Assembly: GCA_027382625.1 (NCBI GenBank)
Contig: JAJKFJ010021068.1
Location: 37,667 to 101,666 of the forward strand
DNA: 64,000 nt
Direction of reading: 5' to 3'
Origin: Tetmemena sp. SeJ-2015
Taxonomy: Eukaryota > Ciliophora > Spirotrichea > Sporadotrichida > Oxytrichidae
The translations under genes were made by a program, and so were the position numbers. The notes under the pieces are model-generated. The model saw only the letters and a list, made by a program, of their open reading frames with translations. It was not told the origin of the DNA and ran no database searches. This document shows positions 42,213 to 59,979 of the stretch, piece by piece (position 1 is the first letter of the stretch; each line of letters starts with the position of its first letter).

Positions 42213-44280
42213 ATGAACAGAAATAGACATAGTTAAAATCCTTATAAAGCTAGAAGAAGAGGGATCACTAATAACGTCCAAAAGAATATAGACAAAAATT
42301 AAATGATAATTGCTTTAGATAATATGTTTTATACTAGTAAATTAGTAAATAATCCCTTTATAATGGATTATTCGATTATTATTTAAAATAGACTAAGTCT
42401 CTCCATATCATTGTCAAGTATCTAAAAAGATATTTCTATTTTTCTATTTGTTGAGCGGTAATTCATTAAAAGCCACTAATTTGAATGACCTTTAAAATGA
42501 ATTTTTTTAAACTAATTCTAAGCTATAATAAAGTTTGAATCAAGGAATGAAACAATAAAGGATTAGAAACCAAGACTAAGACCCTCTGAATCTAAAGTAT
42601 AAATATGAAAGCTCTAGAGAGCAGGAACACTTTAAAACTTAATCCATGGGCTACCAGAATAACCCTTAATTTGCAAACCACACGATCGTTATTTTTTAAA
42701 ATGAGGCATGGATTATTTTATTAGCGAAAATGAAAATGTGTCTAACATGTAAACCATCATTCTTTTGTTCTATTTGGTTTTAATAAGATCAAGATTTAAA
42801 AAAGTCTCACTTTTAAAAATGAAAGACAAGATCAGAAATAAGTAGGAGATAAACTATAAAAATATGTCAATATCAAGGAAGGTTAAAGAACTAATAAGAG
42901 AAATTTCAATGAACTCATTAATCAGAATATTGTAGTAGCTATTTTAAAAATTTTATCTTTTTAAGAATAATCCAGAGAAGTAAACGTGCTTTGAAATGAG
43001 CAACCATAATAAAGAGCAGCGAATAAGTGAAAACTTTTCTTCTAAGAAAGCATCAGCTGTTAACTCAGACATTAAATGGCTTAGTACAAGATATAGTCAT
43101 AGCTTCGATACCAACTTTCTCGCCCATCACAAAAAAGATCATCGCCCAGATAGAGATGCTGCATTTAAGAAACCTACTTTGTAGAATAAGGAAGAGCCAG
43201 AGATTTTAAATCAATATAAGGACTATCATCCTAAATTTGAGAGTTTTATGCAAGCCAAGAAAATGCTCATAGATCTAAAAGACCCAGATAAGTAAAAATC
43301 CCCTCCCAAATCTGCAGATAATCACGGAGCAGGAAGGGCAAGAATCAATAGATTGAAGTCCTTGGGCCAGTAATAATTCTAAGATAATCAAGGCTAAAAT
43401 CTAAAGCTGCTGCCAAGTTTATCTAACTTGTTAGGAAGAAATATTTTACCAAGACAATAGACTCTAATAAGATAGCTTCTTTCAATTACATTGGACTAGA
43501 ATTAATCTTAAACAACTAAAAATGGGATGCATCGTTCTTTAGATTTTTCAAAGCTATCCAATTCTAAACTCAAATAGATTGAAGCTTAGATGTAGTACAT
43601 GCGAAAGCAAAATTATTACTATCATTTATTCATTTAATTTATCATGAGGTTTAATTTATTAAGAAAACAAATTAAGAATATTCTCAAGATTTTTTTAAAG
43701 GCATATTTTTAAATTCTCAATACTCCCTTGCTTTGTGTTATTATTTTAATTTACTTTGGTTTTGTGTTTTGAATACCACAATTATTTGATATAAAGTGTA
43801 TATATCTATAAGTGATTTACATCCTTCCATATATTCTCTTCAGACACTTATTCTTAATGTGAATAAATAACTTTTATTATATACTCTAATAATTTTATTG
43901 ATATGCGAAAGTAAACTGAAAATTAAGATTTGGAGCACCTCCAAGGTAAATTTCAAAATCATCATATTGATCAGAAACTCAAATAACAGTCAAATCAATT
44001 CAATTAACTAGATTAGCAAGATACCGCATCAACTAAAAGAGTAAAGAAGAGCATTGAGGTATGGACCGCCTTTCCTAAAGACAAGGATTCTACATTCCAT
44101 CCTGACTTTCAAAATTAAAAAACATAGAAACTACCATAAGAGGAATAAAGCCACGATTCAAAAAAGCACATTCAAAATTTAGAATTTCGAGAAAGTCACG
44201 ATTAAGCTCTGAAGGAAGGTGAGGATGCTCACTTAATGTTTATTTACAAATTGCGAATAAAAAACATGAGTATATTGTGA
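42213..44280 (+). CDS. Unrecognised basic Q/N/K-rich protein
   Basis: ATG 42213 (MNRNRHSQNPYKARRRGITN), TGA 44278-44280. Segments recognised: SLNQGMKQQRIRNQDQDPLN, then MDYFISENENVSNM, then a long open stretch from 42996 (MSNHNKEQRISENFSSKKAS; SDIKWLSTRYSHSFDTNFLA) and, after a 304-bp IES, TENQDLEHLQGKFQNHHIDQ to the end. Strongly basic and polar with repeated short motifs HHK, SHD and FHP. No domain recognised; it could be a microtubule-associated or nuclear protein, but nothing proves it. IESs near 42300-42500, 42690-42730 and 42770-42980 are inferred from broken frames, their pointers unresolved. Confidence 0.55.
43599..43902. other. IES, 304 bp, pointer ATGCGAAAG
   Basis: A 9-bp direct repeat ATGCGAAAG at 43599 and 43903 flanks a very AT-rich insert. 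Excision joins QIEAQMQYMRK to QTENQDLEHLQ in frame. It is the longest pointer seen in this window. Confidence 0.9.
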
Positions 44281-44329
44281 ATAAAAGGAAATTCAATCCA
44301 TCAATTATGCAAAATGCATGAAGAGTGTA

Positions 44330-46245
44330 TCAAGTGAACAATTATATTGAGAGGAATACTATTGGATATCCAATTGTAGCAATTAAAGCAAGGATAATTA
44401 CATAGTAAAGCAATTTCCATACTATCTTATCAAAACTCTTTTGATTTTGTCTCCATTTTTGTAATTTTCTATTCATTGGGTCTTCTATTAACTTCTTAAA
44501 TGCTACTGAAAGTGTCAAGATCAGAAAGCTGAAATAAAAAGAAGAGAGCCAAACAAAGCTATTGTCTTATCTTATGCAATCTATATAAGCTTTTTGTCTG
44601 ATAGTGGACATGTCTAAATTTTAGATTCGTTCAAGTAATACATGCCCATTATATTGAATAAGTTAGAATGGGTCATCATATTTCCAAACTCTAATAATTT
44701 AGAATACAATAAAGATGATGATTTAAGTCAATAGTATTAAAAAGCTAAATCTTGCATATTATGTTCCGAGCTTATTGAAATGTTTTATAGTGTATATTCT
44801 CTCTGATCAAACAGAGGGTGACAATAAAGCTTCATGGGGATGCTGAAAAATTTGGAATAGCGTATCAACAAGGATAACTGAATAGTAAATTAATAAATAA
44901 ATCACTTAAATAAATATTTATTTCTATAGTATACGATGTGAATGAAAGATTGCCTATTGCTTTGAAAATTCTGAGATTGTAAAAACTATTGAATATGCAT
45001 TTAGAACCGGCTTTTAAAGATACCAAAAATAGTATGGATATGGGAATTCCATTATATTTATCATTACTTTTTTTGTCCTAATAATAATTTTATGAATACT
45101 AAGGAGCAATGTCTATTTCTTATAGTCTCTTTAAAGTTGAATTACTTGGTAGAAAGGCACGGACATTGCAAAGAATATTTCTTATAAATTTTAAAAATCA
45201 ACCAATTAAATTTAGAATAAAGCTGCAAGGAGTTAGATAACTTTATTTGAGGGGATCCAATTGTAAAAATGTTTGTAAATGAGAGCAAGGAGAATTCCGC
45301 AAAAGTAAGCCTGGCTAGTATCGAGAGCAAAGTTTTTCCTTAAAAAGAATATCTCAGAAATCTCCAAATTGAAGTAGATAGTGAATGCCAGAGCTCCAAT
45401 CTAAACGATCACATAAGCTTTTTGGATGAGATATAAATAGAATGGAGTGATAAGAGTAAGAGACAAAAGCATAGTTGTGAACCACATATTGTAAAGGCAC
45501 TAATTATCAAGAGTAGATTCAATTGATACCAGGAGAGCTTGCTCTAAGTATGATAGGAAACCACAATCGTGGGAGGCTAAAGACTAGTTAAAAACCAAAT
45601 TTAAAATAAGGTAGGTGGGGTATATCCTCAAGAATCTAGATAACATAAAATCCCAAAATTTCTTGTATAAAGAGTCACTCACAGACTTTTCTGAACTTAA
45701 ATTTAAGTTTAAAATATTACTTTTTTTCTTTTCAAAAGAGAAGAATGCTAAATAACCAGCAATGAGCGTAAAAGTATTATGCCTAAAATGAGGAGAAAAA
45801 AAAGATTATGCTTTAAAATATGCATCAATTTTTACATTAACTATTCTGAAGAATATAATATGTTAATTGTATTTACTTAATCGTAAACTAATTTCTGTTT
45901 ACTAACAAGGGAAAATTGTTTCTCTATAAATTTAAAATTTTATTATTTGTGTATAGTTGAAAATCTGTAGAGATGTGAAATGAACTTAAATCTTGCATCT
46001 TCAAGAGCAGCTTGTTTATAGAGAACAAGAAGCACATCTATATTTTCTTTTGACATGTACATCGGTAGATGGTACATTGAATTCATATTCTTCAAATATG
46101 AAATTTAAGATATTTTGTTTAGCCGTGTAAATATTTTAATAACTAATATAACTCCTACAGCTTTTATCCAAGTAAAAGGATCATTTTAGATTTGCCAGTG
46201 CTTGCCAATTACATCTTGCTTGCTTACAGAATCAAGTGTTGTCAT
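44330..46245 (-). CDS. Acyltransferase-3 family membrane protein, paralogue 1
   Basis: Predicted multi-pass O-acyltransferase-like protein of the acyltransferase-3 / NRF-6 type. ATG 46245 (MTTLDSVSKQDVIGKHWQIQ), then a first membrane helix introduced by NDPFTWIKAVGVILVI. The core family motif reads FRHNTFTLIAGYLAFFSF, followed by SRFLRIYPTYLILNLVFN and helices such as MWFTTMLLSLTLITPFYLYL. The C-terminal helix region ends with YYVIILALIATIGYPIVFLS and TGA 44330-44332. IESs certainly interrupt it (for example about 46100, 45820-45900 and 45060) but were not mapped. It is the most diverged of four related genes on this strand. Confidence 0.72.
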
Positions 46246-47153
46246 TTTAATTAGTAAAATTATTCATAGTAAAATTAATTTTAGCTTCATATTTATTTAA
46301 AGATGAATGATCTTAGATTAGAAAGAATTTAATCAAGAAGGATTTACTTTTGAAAATGCTAAACTAATTAATCAATAATTAGCATTTCACTCTTCTATAT
46401 ACTAATAAGGAATGAGCAAAAGATAAACAAACTTTTAATTATAAAAAAAATATGATTTGAAAAAAAGTGAGAGAGAATTTGTTTTAAAAATTAAAATTTA
46501 TAATATCCTTGTAGAATAAAACCCCAAAACTCCATAATAAGATAAGAAAGTGAAAATAAGTTGTGTATAATTAATTTCTTTATTTATACTTATAAAGGAC
46601 ATAATCCTAGAGCAATAAGCTTTTTGAAGTTAAAAGCGAAAATGATCTGCGAAATTATAAGTATGGGTTTATTCTTAACTTTATAGAGTTAGAATTTCAA
46701 GTTGAGGAAGTTATTTAAATTATAAATTAGATAACATTAAATTGGTTAAGATTATCATGGAGACAACGAAGAGTCCTGTTGTTTTTGGAATGTGAACTTT
46801 AGCCAGATCTAAACTAGAATCGTACTCTACTAGAGATCTAATAAATAAATATCATTATATAATCTTAAAATATAATTGACTACCTTGAAATAGATAACCT
46901 AAGTAAACAACATTTCATTTTGATTAAAGTGTAATTATTGAGTAGAGATATAGTTCACCTCAATAGATTTACTACACTAATTTAAAAATATTGAATTGCT
47001 TTTAAATGCTGCTCTATCTATACCTTCATTAAGGAAAATAAAAATTAATTTATGCAAAAATATTCAATTTTGAAGATCAACAACTTATATATAGCTGAAA
47101 TCAACTTTTAAATAAAAAGAAAATATTTGTCTTAGAGAGAGCCTTGAGATAAC
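46246..47153. other. Spacer between two acyltransferase-like genes
   Basis: About 900 bp of AT-rich DNA. It contains the ~75-bp C4A4-bearing repeat at 46513-46591; otherwise I see no gene, RNA or promoter motif. Confidence 0.5.
46513..46591. repeat. C4A4-bearing ~75-bp repeat, copy 1
   Basis: Starts AAAACCCCAAAAC, twelve bases of which match the spirotrich telomere repeat (C4A4)n, then CATAATAAGATAAGAAAGTG and on to TTATACTTATAA. The same sequence, with a few changes and a shorter telomeric word, recurs in the same orientation at 63885-63952. Related ciliates carry telomere-bearing transposons whose ~78-bp terminal repeats include C4A4; the size and word fit, but no transposase or inverted partner is seen here. 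Confidence 0.7.
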
Positions 47154-50100
47154 TCAGATAAGCTCATTAGATAACATTTAAAAATAAAATAAGTAAAAAA
47201 TAAGTTTACCAAGCAAGCTTTTAGCAGACTTGATGACTTAAAGGATAGTGATGTCTACTTTTTCGCTGTTTATTCCAATTGAGACCTTATCTCTCTAGCC
47301 GAGTTCTCTGTTGTCCACCCACAAGAAAATAAGTAGAATCATGGCCAGTGCCCCCGCAGCCTCCAATCCTTGTCTCCAACGCTCGTCCTCGCACTTTTAC
47401 TTTCTCACCCAACCTTGCACCACTGTTTAGATGCGGTCTTCAATCAGCCAGTTGTAAAAGAAAGAACCTCCGATTATCAGTATGTTGAAGTAAATAACGA
47501 ACTCAATATAGAAACTAGGGTCATCTCGCAGCATCACGTGGAACGGCCTTGAGAATGCGTCCTTGCGCGTTTTCTAAATCAATTATCTTAAAATTCAATT
47601 AGCTAATGATCCAAACTTGAGGTTATATTTTTCGAGAATACTGCTTCACTAAATCTGCTTCCCTTTTTCAGCATACTTTGCGGATTAATTTAAAAATGAC
47701 GTAAAAATTGCGCCCAGTATTCTGAAAGGGGCAAATGCTTTTCTATTCTATGAGCCACCTAAAATAGTTGGGACTTGAAAGGAGGAATTGATAGGTCAAT
47801 GAGAGTCATTTCAGGTTTGCTGTCCTTTTATTTGTTTAGTTGCTGCTGAATTACCAGTAAGTTCTCAACTTTCTGCATTCGGCTTCCAGCTTATTTCCAA
47901 CCTCCGAAGCGAGACCAACTCTTTCTAAGCACCTCCAAGAATGAGGAGTTTTTTATCTAGAATCTTTAGCAAATGGTGTCTGTTTCATTAACAAAAAGAA
48001 ATAATTTATTTCATTGTAGGATATAGCAAAAAATTCATCAACCTGAGATTTTGGACTAGGGTTGTCTGAATTTATAACCAAGTAGTTTAAGTATTAGCTC
48101 AGATCAGGTTAGTTCTGTTCCTCATTTATCCCTGCTACGTCTTCTTATACTTCTGGGATTAAATAAAAATGTTATGCAATTTAAAAGATTTTCGCATTTA
48201 TTATTTTATAATGCATGATGATTTCAAAGAGTGAGAAGAATTTCTTTTCATTTATTCTAGAGCAGTCTGTGTTGCGACTCCTAAGCCATTAATTTAAGCC
48301 TTGAGTAGCCAAAAAATCCTCTAAATTAGGGAGGTTCACCCCATTTATAAATTAAGTTTGCAATTTATTATAATAAAATGCTAAAGGATTAGCTACTTAT
48401 TAAACTTTAAATATCTTGATTTGGATCTTAGTGATCATTGCTGTGAGTGAGAGTATGCTGGCGTCCCAAATCCTCAGTGGGAGGAAGGTATTGAGGATAT
48501 ATACTAAGTGTGAAGCTGTGAATATATCTGAGAGGCACTGTCGTGATGAAAGCGAACTTCATAAAGACTGAGAACTGCAGAATATATGAGGTGAAAGTTA
48601 TTCTACTCATCTATTTGAAAAACTTTAACTCAAAAACTTTGTTGAATACGCACTCTTTACCTGCCTTCAGTGTAAATAGCAAGAATGGAGAAATCTCATA
48701 TTCAATATAAAAAATAGGATGTTCTCTTATTTGACTGCTTTTATTTAAAATCGCAAGATTTAGACGGAGGTACATCCAGTAGAAACCAGAGTACTCCAGA
48801 ATAAAGCACTAAGGCAAAAGGAAGAGGAATAGAGCTAAGCTCAAAACTTAAAGTGCTTTGTGTGAAGGTATTTTGTCATAGAATTCTTAGTAAATATTGT
48901 TTAGCATGATTCCCCAAAAGTAAAAGTGAAAGCCCTCGATCTCCTTCCAGCTCAAGCTTATAAGAGAGTCTTCGTTGTAGAGACAGAAATGTACTGTAAC
49001 TGCTAACACAAAGTATTTCATCGGTTTAATAAATGACTCAGAAAAATAATATTTCTATTTTCTTATTATCAGTTAATTCATTTTTTAGCAGTAATTAAAA
49101 ATATTTAGCCCTATTTTAATAATAAATATCTTTAATTTGTATGTTTATTTTATAGGTTAGCTGATGCGCTTGAGTAGTTCGAAATAAAAAGGTGCAATTA
49201 TTGTGAGATGAACAATTGTGTTACAGAACCAAAGATTGAGAAGGTTTGTGGTTCTCAAACTGAAGGCCTGAGTGAAAGTTGAAATGATGAGGTAATCTTT
49301 CCAACCCGGGTGCTTATGAGTTTTTGGATTAAGCAACACCTGCAACATGAAGTAGATGGGATAAATGGCGGTCAGTCTGCTCATACTGAATTTCCAAAAT
49401 TTAGTATACATAGGGGCTGGAGCAGCTCTAATTCTCAAGTAAGATTTAATACCCTAATTAAAAGAAAGTATAATCGCTATTTTTATTTTTTACACTTCAG
49501 ATAGCTTTAGAAACAAAAAAAGAGACAAAATTAATCACAAGGATTATACATGGAAAATGAATTTCATTACAGATTAAGGATTTGAAATATATTTTGAGGA
49601 TTATTATTTAAGGTTTAAATTGAGCTGCCAAAAATCCAGAAATCATCAAGAAAAGATGAGTAGTATATCTTCTAGGGTGTGTTAGGAATTTTAACTCTGT
49701 GTGAATCGTCACCTAGTTAGTAATTTATATTGAAATATAGTGATTGTAAATAATATTTTATATTAATCTCTCTTTCTATTTCATCTTTGTCATCAGTCTG
49801 ATAGAAGTAATTAATTTGATGAACGTAGCTGTTATTACCCTAATTCACTTAAAACAAAGATCACTCTAAAAGTTGATGATGCCATAAAACAATGATTTAT
49901 TAAACCAAAATTAATCTTTATCAATTACAGCTTTGACTTAAAACATATCCCATAATAATTATACTATTTCAACTAAAAAATTACTTTTACGAGAAAAGGA
50001 ATAATGAAAAAGCATTTAGATTTTATTACTGTGTACTTATTATACTTCTGTAATAATGACCACCATCATGAGATAGAACTTGAGTATGCTGAATGGATCA

Positions 50101-50369
50101 CTTAGGATTTCATGATGCTTAGTTTTTTAAGTGGCCTATGGAGATATCTTTTTCTTTTCCTTCTATTAAGAATCTTCAGTTGTTTCTACCGCAGTAGTTC
50201 TCTCCAATAATTCCACTTTCTCTTTCTCAGCTTTAGAGATTTGACCTTCTTCAAGATCAGGATTCTTTAGCGGGTGTTCCTCTAGATCATCTTCAGTGTT
50301 TGCTTTAACTTGGATCTTAGGTTTACGGGCTGCTCCTCTCTGGACTAAGCCATCTTAAGTGGCACTCAT
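47154..50369 (-). CDS. Acyltransferase-3 family membrane protein, paralogue 2
   Basis: ATG 50369 with a charged cytosolic N-terminus (MSATQDGLVQRGAARKPKIQ; KAEKEKVELLERTTAVETTE), then the family's first helix SDPFSILKFYLMMVVIITEV. The acyltransferase core follows: MYTKFWKFSMSRLTAIYPIY, LWFCNTIVHLTIIAPFYFEL, MKYFVLAVTVHFCLYNEDSL and ITFTSYILQFSVFMKFAFIT. Downstream are soluble segments (NQWLRSRNTDCSRINEKKFF; MTLIDLSIPPFKSQLFQVAH) and C-terminal helices (FVIYFNILIIGGSFFYNWLI; ALAMILLIFLWVDN), TGA 47154-47156. The C-terminal helices align by eye with those of the paralogue at 50688, which supports one gene rather than two. Several IESs are present (around 49040-49150, 49450-49650 and 47570-47640) but not mapped. 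Nearly the whole unit is repeated at 59980-63880. Confidence 0.7.
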
Positions 50370-50687
50370 TGCGTATTACTAGTTTTGATATTATTAACTC
50401 TAATGAGGAAATTTATAATCTCCACTTTCTTTGAGCTCAGAAATTTTAAGTAATTATCCTAATCTAATACATTTTATATCTTTAACTAAACCGATGTTTA
50501 ACGATTCCTTTATAAATTATAGGCTAATTTTCAAATTCAAATATTAATTAATAAAATGAGCAATCCATAAATTATTCTTAAGCGGCAATAGATTATTATT
50601 AGATTATATAAATCTTTTCAAAAAAGAAGGAATATCTTAAATATGAAGGATAATAATGTGGAAAATATATGAGATGATCTTGATAGT

Positions 50688-52815
50688 TCATAAATTAGCC
50701 ACTGCTTCAAGCCTTACTTAGTTTCCATAGACCACAAGAGTGGCAACTAGCACCATTAGAATTTCAAAAGCATTCTTCCAAATTAACCCACTGTAATTTA
50801 AACTCCTCATCCACTTTTAAATCCTAGCTTGAATTGGATCATCAACTAGCTTCTCGTAAGCAAAAGCTAGAGCTAAAATGAGACTGTTCATATAGAAAAC
50901 TGCCACCCATCTAAACATAGGTTGCTCCTTTGCGCACAACCCAAAGCGATAGTGCTCTTCAATTCTAGGTTCAAGGTCGAGCTTCACATTTAATTCATAA
51001 AATCCTTTTGTAATTGGACCTAAGCTATTAAAGTACTCAGCTCTTATAAGTTATAAAAAACTACATTTTAAAATTAAAAAATAAAGATACTCTTTAGATG
51101 TCTGAGATCGATTGTATAGATAGAAGTTAATCAGTAGTGTTACTGACCTGGGAGGGCTATTGAAAGCTTGGATGAGGTTTGCTTAAGGAAAAGTAAGGCT
51201 GACAGTATATCTTCAGGGGGATAGAGAAGAAAGACACGCAAATGACAAGTAGAGAGAGCTACACAGTTTAAATTCTATGATACTTATATTTAATATGAGG
51301 AATTGGGTCATTAAATTTCTTTAAGTGTAAGAGATGAAAGACACACGACTCAAGGATTTAAATATCTTCATATTGAAAAGTGGATTCCAAATACAGTTCT
51401 TTCCTGCCTTCAAGCACACTAGCAAGAAGATTGATATAGGCAAAATAATCATTATAAATATAATAAAAACGTTATCTATAAGCAAACCTTATGCAATTGT
51501 TTGGAATTTGTAGTACCTTGGTTTGTCTAACTCTTGAAGCCATGTGAGAGATATTAGCATGAATGAAGTTCAAACAAAAAATTTGTAATTAAACTAATTA
51601 AGTTGAGGCAAGTTAGATGAAGACACTATGAGGAATGTAATTGTAGAAATCTCTGAATGCGATTGCAAGCATGATTCCCAAAACATAAGCCTAGCTTGCA
51701 TCAAGCTCTCTCACTAACTCTTTATAGCTGTCCCCGATTACTACCACCATATACATTGTAGTTAGCATGAGCGCATATTAAGTCCATCTACTTATTTTGT
51801 CTAATCCAGCCAAGTAAAATGGAGCAATAAAGCTCAACCAGCTGATCATAATCATGAACCACATGGAGTAGAAGCAATGATCTTCTCCTCCGTAGGTTGT
51901 GAGTAAAGTCAGTACTTCAAAGTGGTCTTTTATGCCGCAGGTATTATGAAGTCGTTTGTAATTCAAAAGCACATTTAGGATGAAATAGCAAGGGTATACT
52001 TTTAAGATGCGTCCTAGGAAAAAGCGCCAAAATTTCTCATAAAATTGCATATCCTTGTTGAATATAAATTAAGAGGGTAAATAAATCATAAAAAATATTT
52101 AATGAAGGAAGAGTAAGACTGAGAATAATAATTTTAATTTGACTGGTGAGCAAAGATGCCAGCTATTAAGGCGAAAGTATTAGTAGAGAATCTAAAGACA
52201 TGGGTTAAGAATTTGTAAATTAAGTCAGTTTCTGCAACTTCGACTAATGAATCTTAAAGATCTTTTTCTCTGGTAAACGTAAGATAGCGAGGGTAGTGAG
52301 GCAGAGCATTCATAACTTATTTTTAAATAATTTTAAAGATTATGAAATTATAAATACATAATGATTAAATAATGGATACTTAATAGAAAATTTCAAAAAT
52401 TATGATATAATATTTATTTAGAAGCATTATCTTTTTATTAAGGTTTATCAAAGCTTTTTATATTATTTTATAATAAATAACTAAGATGACTAGTACTGCT
52501 TTTATGAAAGTGAAAGGATCATTTTAGTAGATCTGTTTTGATATATTTATTTTAGCTCCTGTATCTTAGCTGAGATCTGTCTCATCCTTTCGATTTGTTT
52601 CATAGATATAATATAGATGAAATATGAGTCTTTATTTTTCATGCTCTATAAAGAATTTTAGAAATTGATAGGACGTTTTTAATTTAGATATTTACATTTG
52701 AGAGTGTGAGAATTGTTTGTTTTCTATCTTTTATTCGTCATCTTTTAAGCCCTCTTTATCCTTAATTGTCCCAGCAATATTTATATAGTCAGTTTATGGG
52801 AGCCTAAATTTATTA
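50688..52815 (-). CDS. Acyltransferase-3 family membrane protein, paralogue 3
   Basis: The N-terminal frame is open from about 52815 (YINIAGTIKDKEGLKDDEQK) through ISKQIYQNDPFTFIKAVLVI, the first membrane helix. The start codon was not located and may lie behind an IES. Family core: VFRFSTNTFALIAGIFAHQ, FWRFFLGRILKVYPCYFILN and MWFMIMISWLSFIAPFYLAG. The C-terminal part reads EPRIEEHYRFGLCAKEQPMF, then FYMNSLILALAFAYEKLVDD and EILMVLVATLVVYGN, with TGA at 50688-50690. It is related to, but clearly diverged from, the neighbours at 47154 and 59980. Function inferred from family only. Confidence 0.72.
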
Positions 52816-53113
52816 AAACATAATAAGATATTTAAAAATAATAAAGATTAAATCTCTAATTAGAGTATCTCAAAATAATTCGATTTAACTAAATAAATAA
52901 ATAATCCCTCTCCCTTTCGGTTCCAAATCAATTAATTTAAACTTAGTCGTTTTTCTCAACAAATTTGGAGGATGAGAATAGAGGAAAGTTTTTAATTTGC
53001 AATAAACTGTAATTTATTGAATGAGTTGCTTGATAAAAAAGGAAATAATACTAATTGAATAGGTATACAGATTAATATTATAATAATAATAGTTTAAATT
53101 AGGAAAAAAATAA
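52816..53113. other. Short AT-rich intergenic region
   Basis: Lies between the start side of the acyltransferase-like gene (-) and the start of the PI 4-kinase gene (+). No element recognised. Confidence 0.4.
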
Positions 53114-58575
<5,462 letters not shown>

Positions 58576-59979
58576 GAATTTAATAACAATTAGATATTAG
58601 ATATTAAATTAAAGTTTAATAAATTAGTTGAAGTATCTCAAGTAATAATTAGACCATTTGATTAAGCAAGAAATTCTAAGAACTTTTTATCCTTGCAACT
58701 TTTGTGGGAGAGCGTTCTGTAAAAAGTTATAAGCGACACAAGTTAAAATGAAGATGATGAAGAGGAATATGAAGAATGCGTGAGTCGTATCTCACTGCTG
58801 AGAGGTGCTGTGAAGATGATTAAAGAAGAAACTCATATTAATTTGTGATAAGTTATCTAACAAGCTACAGATCAGGGATGAATCTATGATTTACTGCCAC
58901 AATTTTACAACTATCCATTTATTATTTAACCAATCATTCATTTAAATTAAAATCCCTACTATATTGCTGCCAAGGTATCGTGTGACAGCAATTAGTATTA
59001 TCAGTCAAAAATGATTAATCAAATATTAATATATGCTTTTTATTATGAAATTCTGATTAAGTTCATAATTTTTAACATTAAATTTAAATCTTGTTTTTTT
59101 AATTATAATATACATAATATAGCGATGACTTATTTAATTCGAATTTGTTTAAATTATTTATTTTGTAAATTAAATTCAACTCAAGACTCACTACTTCTTA
59201 ACTCAAGGCTTGCAGCATCCAACCTCAAAATTTAGAGGTAAATAATTCAACTTAACATAAAATCAAATTAAAAATAAATTACTAAAAGGAAATTGATCAT
59301 TTGTATAGTCATTTAAGAGATCACTTCAAATAATTGCTCTATCTTAACTTTATTGATAGTATTTGGTCAAGAGCCAATTTCAAATTTAGTGGAGCAGTTT
59401 ATAAAAATAAATGTTCATCATGGTAACTGAAGTTTCGCTCTGGCTCCCAGCCTAAAACAATGATTACGTGACTCAGTTGAATCCCTTAAATAAGTAGAGG
59501 GGAGGTAGGAGTGGAAGTTATCCTCCCTTTACTTTTGTAAGGTGTTTTAATTTAAAATGTGATTGTGATGTATCTTTTATGGTAAAATATTGTACCCCTA
59601 TATTTTAATCTGATCATTCTTATTCTTAGATCTTCGCTTTACTGTATATTCTAAGTATCTATCTCACTGTAAAAAAAATATTAGAAGAGAGGCTGGTTTG
59701 AGGTTTGCGAGATTGAGAAATAGCATGAGGGACCAAATTCCAATGATTGCATTCTTATTTATCTTGTCTTTACTTCCTCCCTCACACCGATTCTTCCTTG
59801 TAGTAATTATTAAACTACTGGTAGAAATTTAAATATTACAAATTAAGTGGTAGATATCTGATAAATAGATATTATCAGGACTTTGAAAAGGGAATAAAGT
59901 TAATATAAGATAGACGCAAGAGAAAGAAAATTCAAATAAGCTAAATAGAATGCATTTAAAATATTTAAAAAGGGTAATA
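58576..59979. other. Mostly non-coding stretch with a few short open pieces
   Basis: 1.4 kb after the PI 4-kinase. A polar open piece at about 58702-58848 (+) reads VLQKVISDTSQNEDDEEEYE and ends at TGA. A less AT-rich patch at 59400-59560 is open (+) with YPPFTFVRCFNLKCDCD. Neither has a clear start or a known family. The rest is AT-rich and featureless. These could be stray pieces of other genes or eliminated DNA. Confidence 0.4.
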
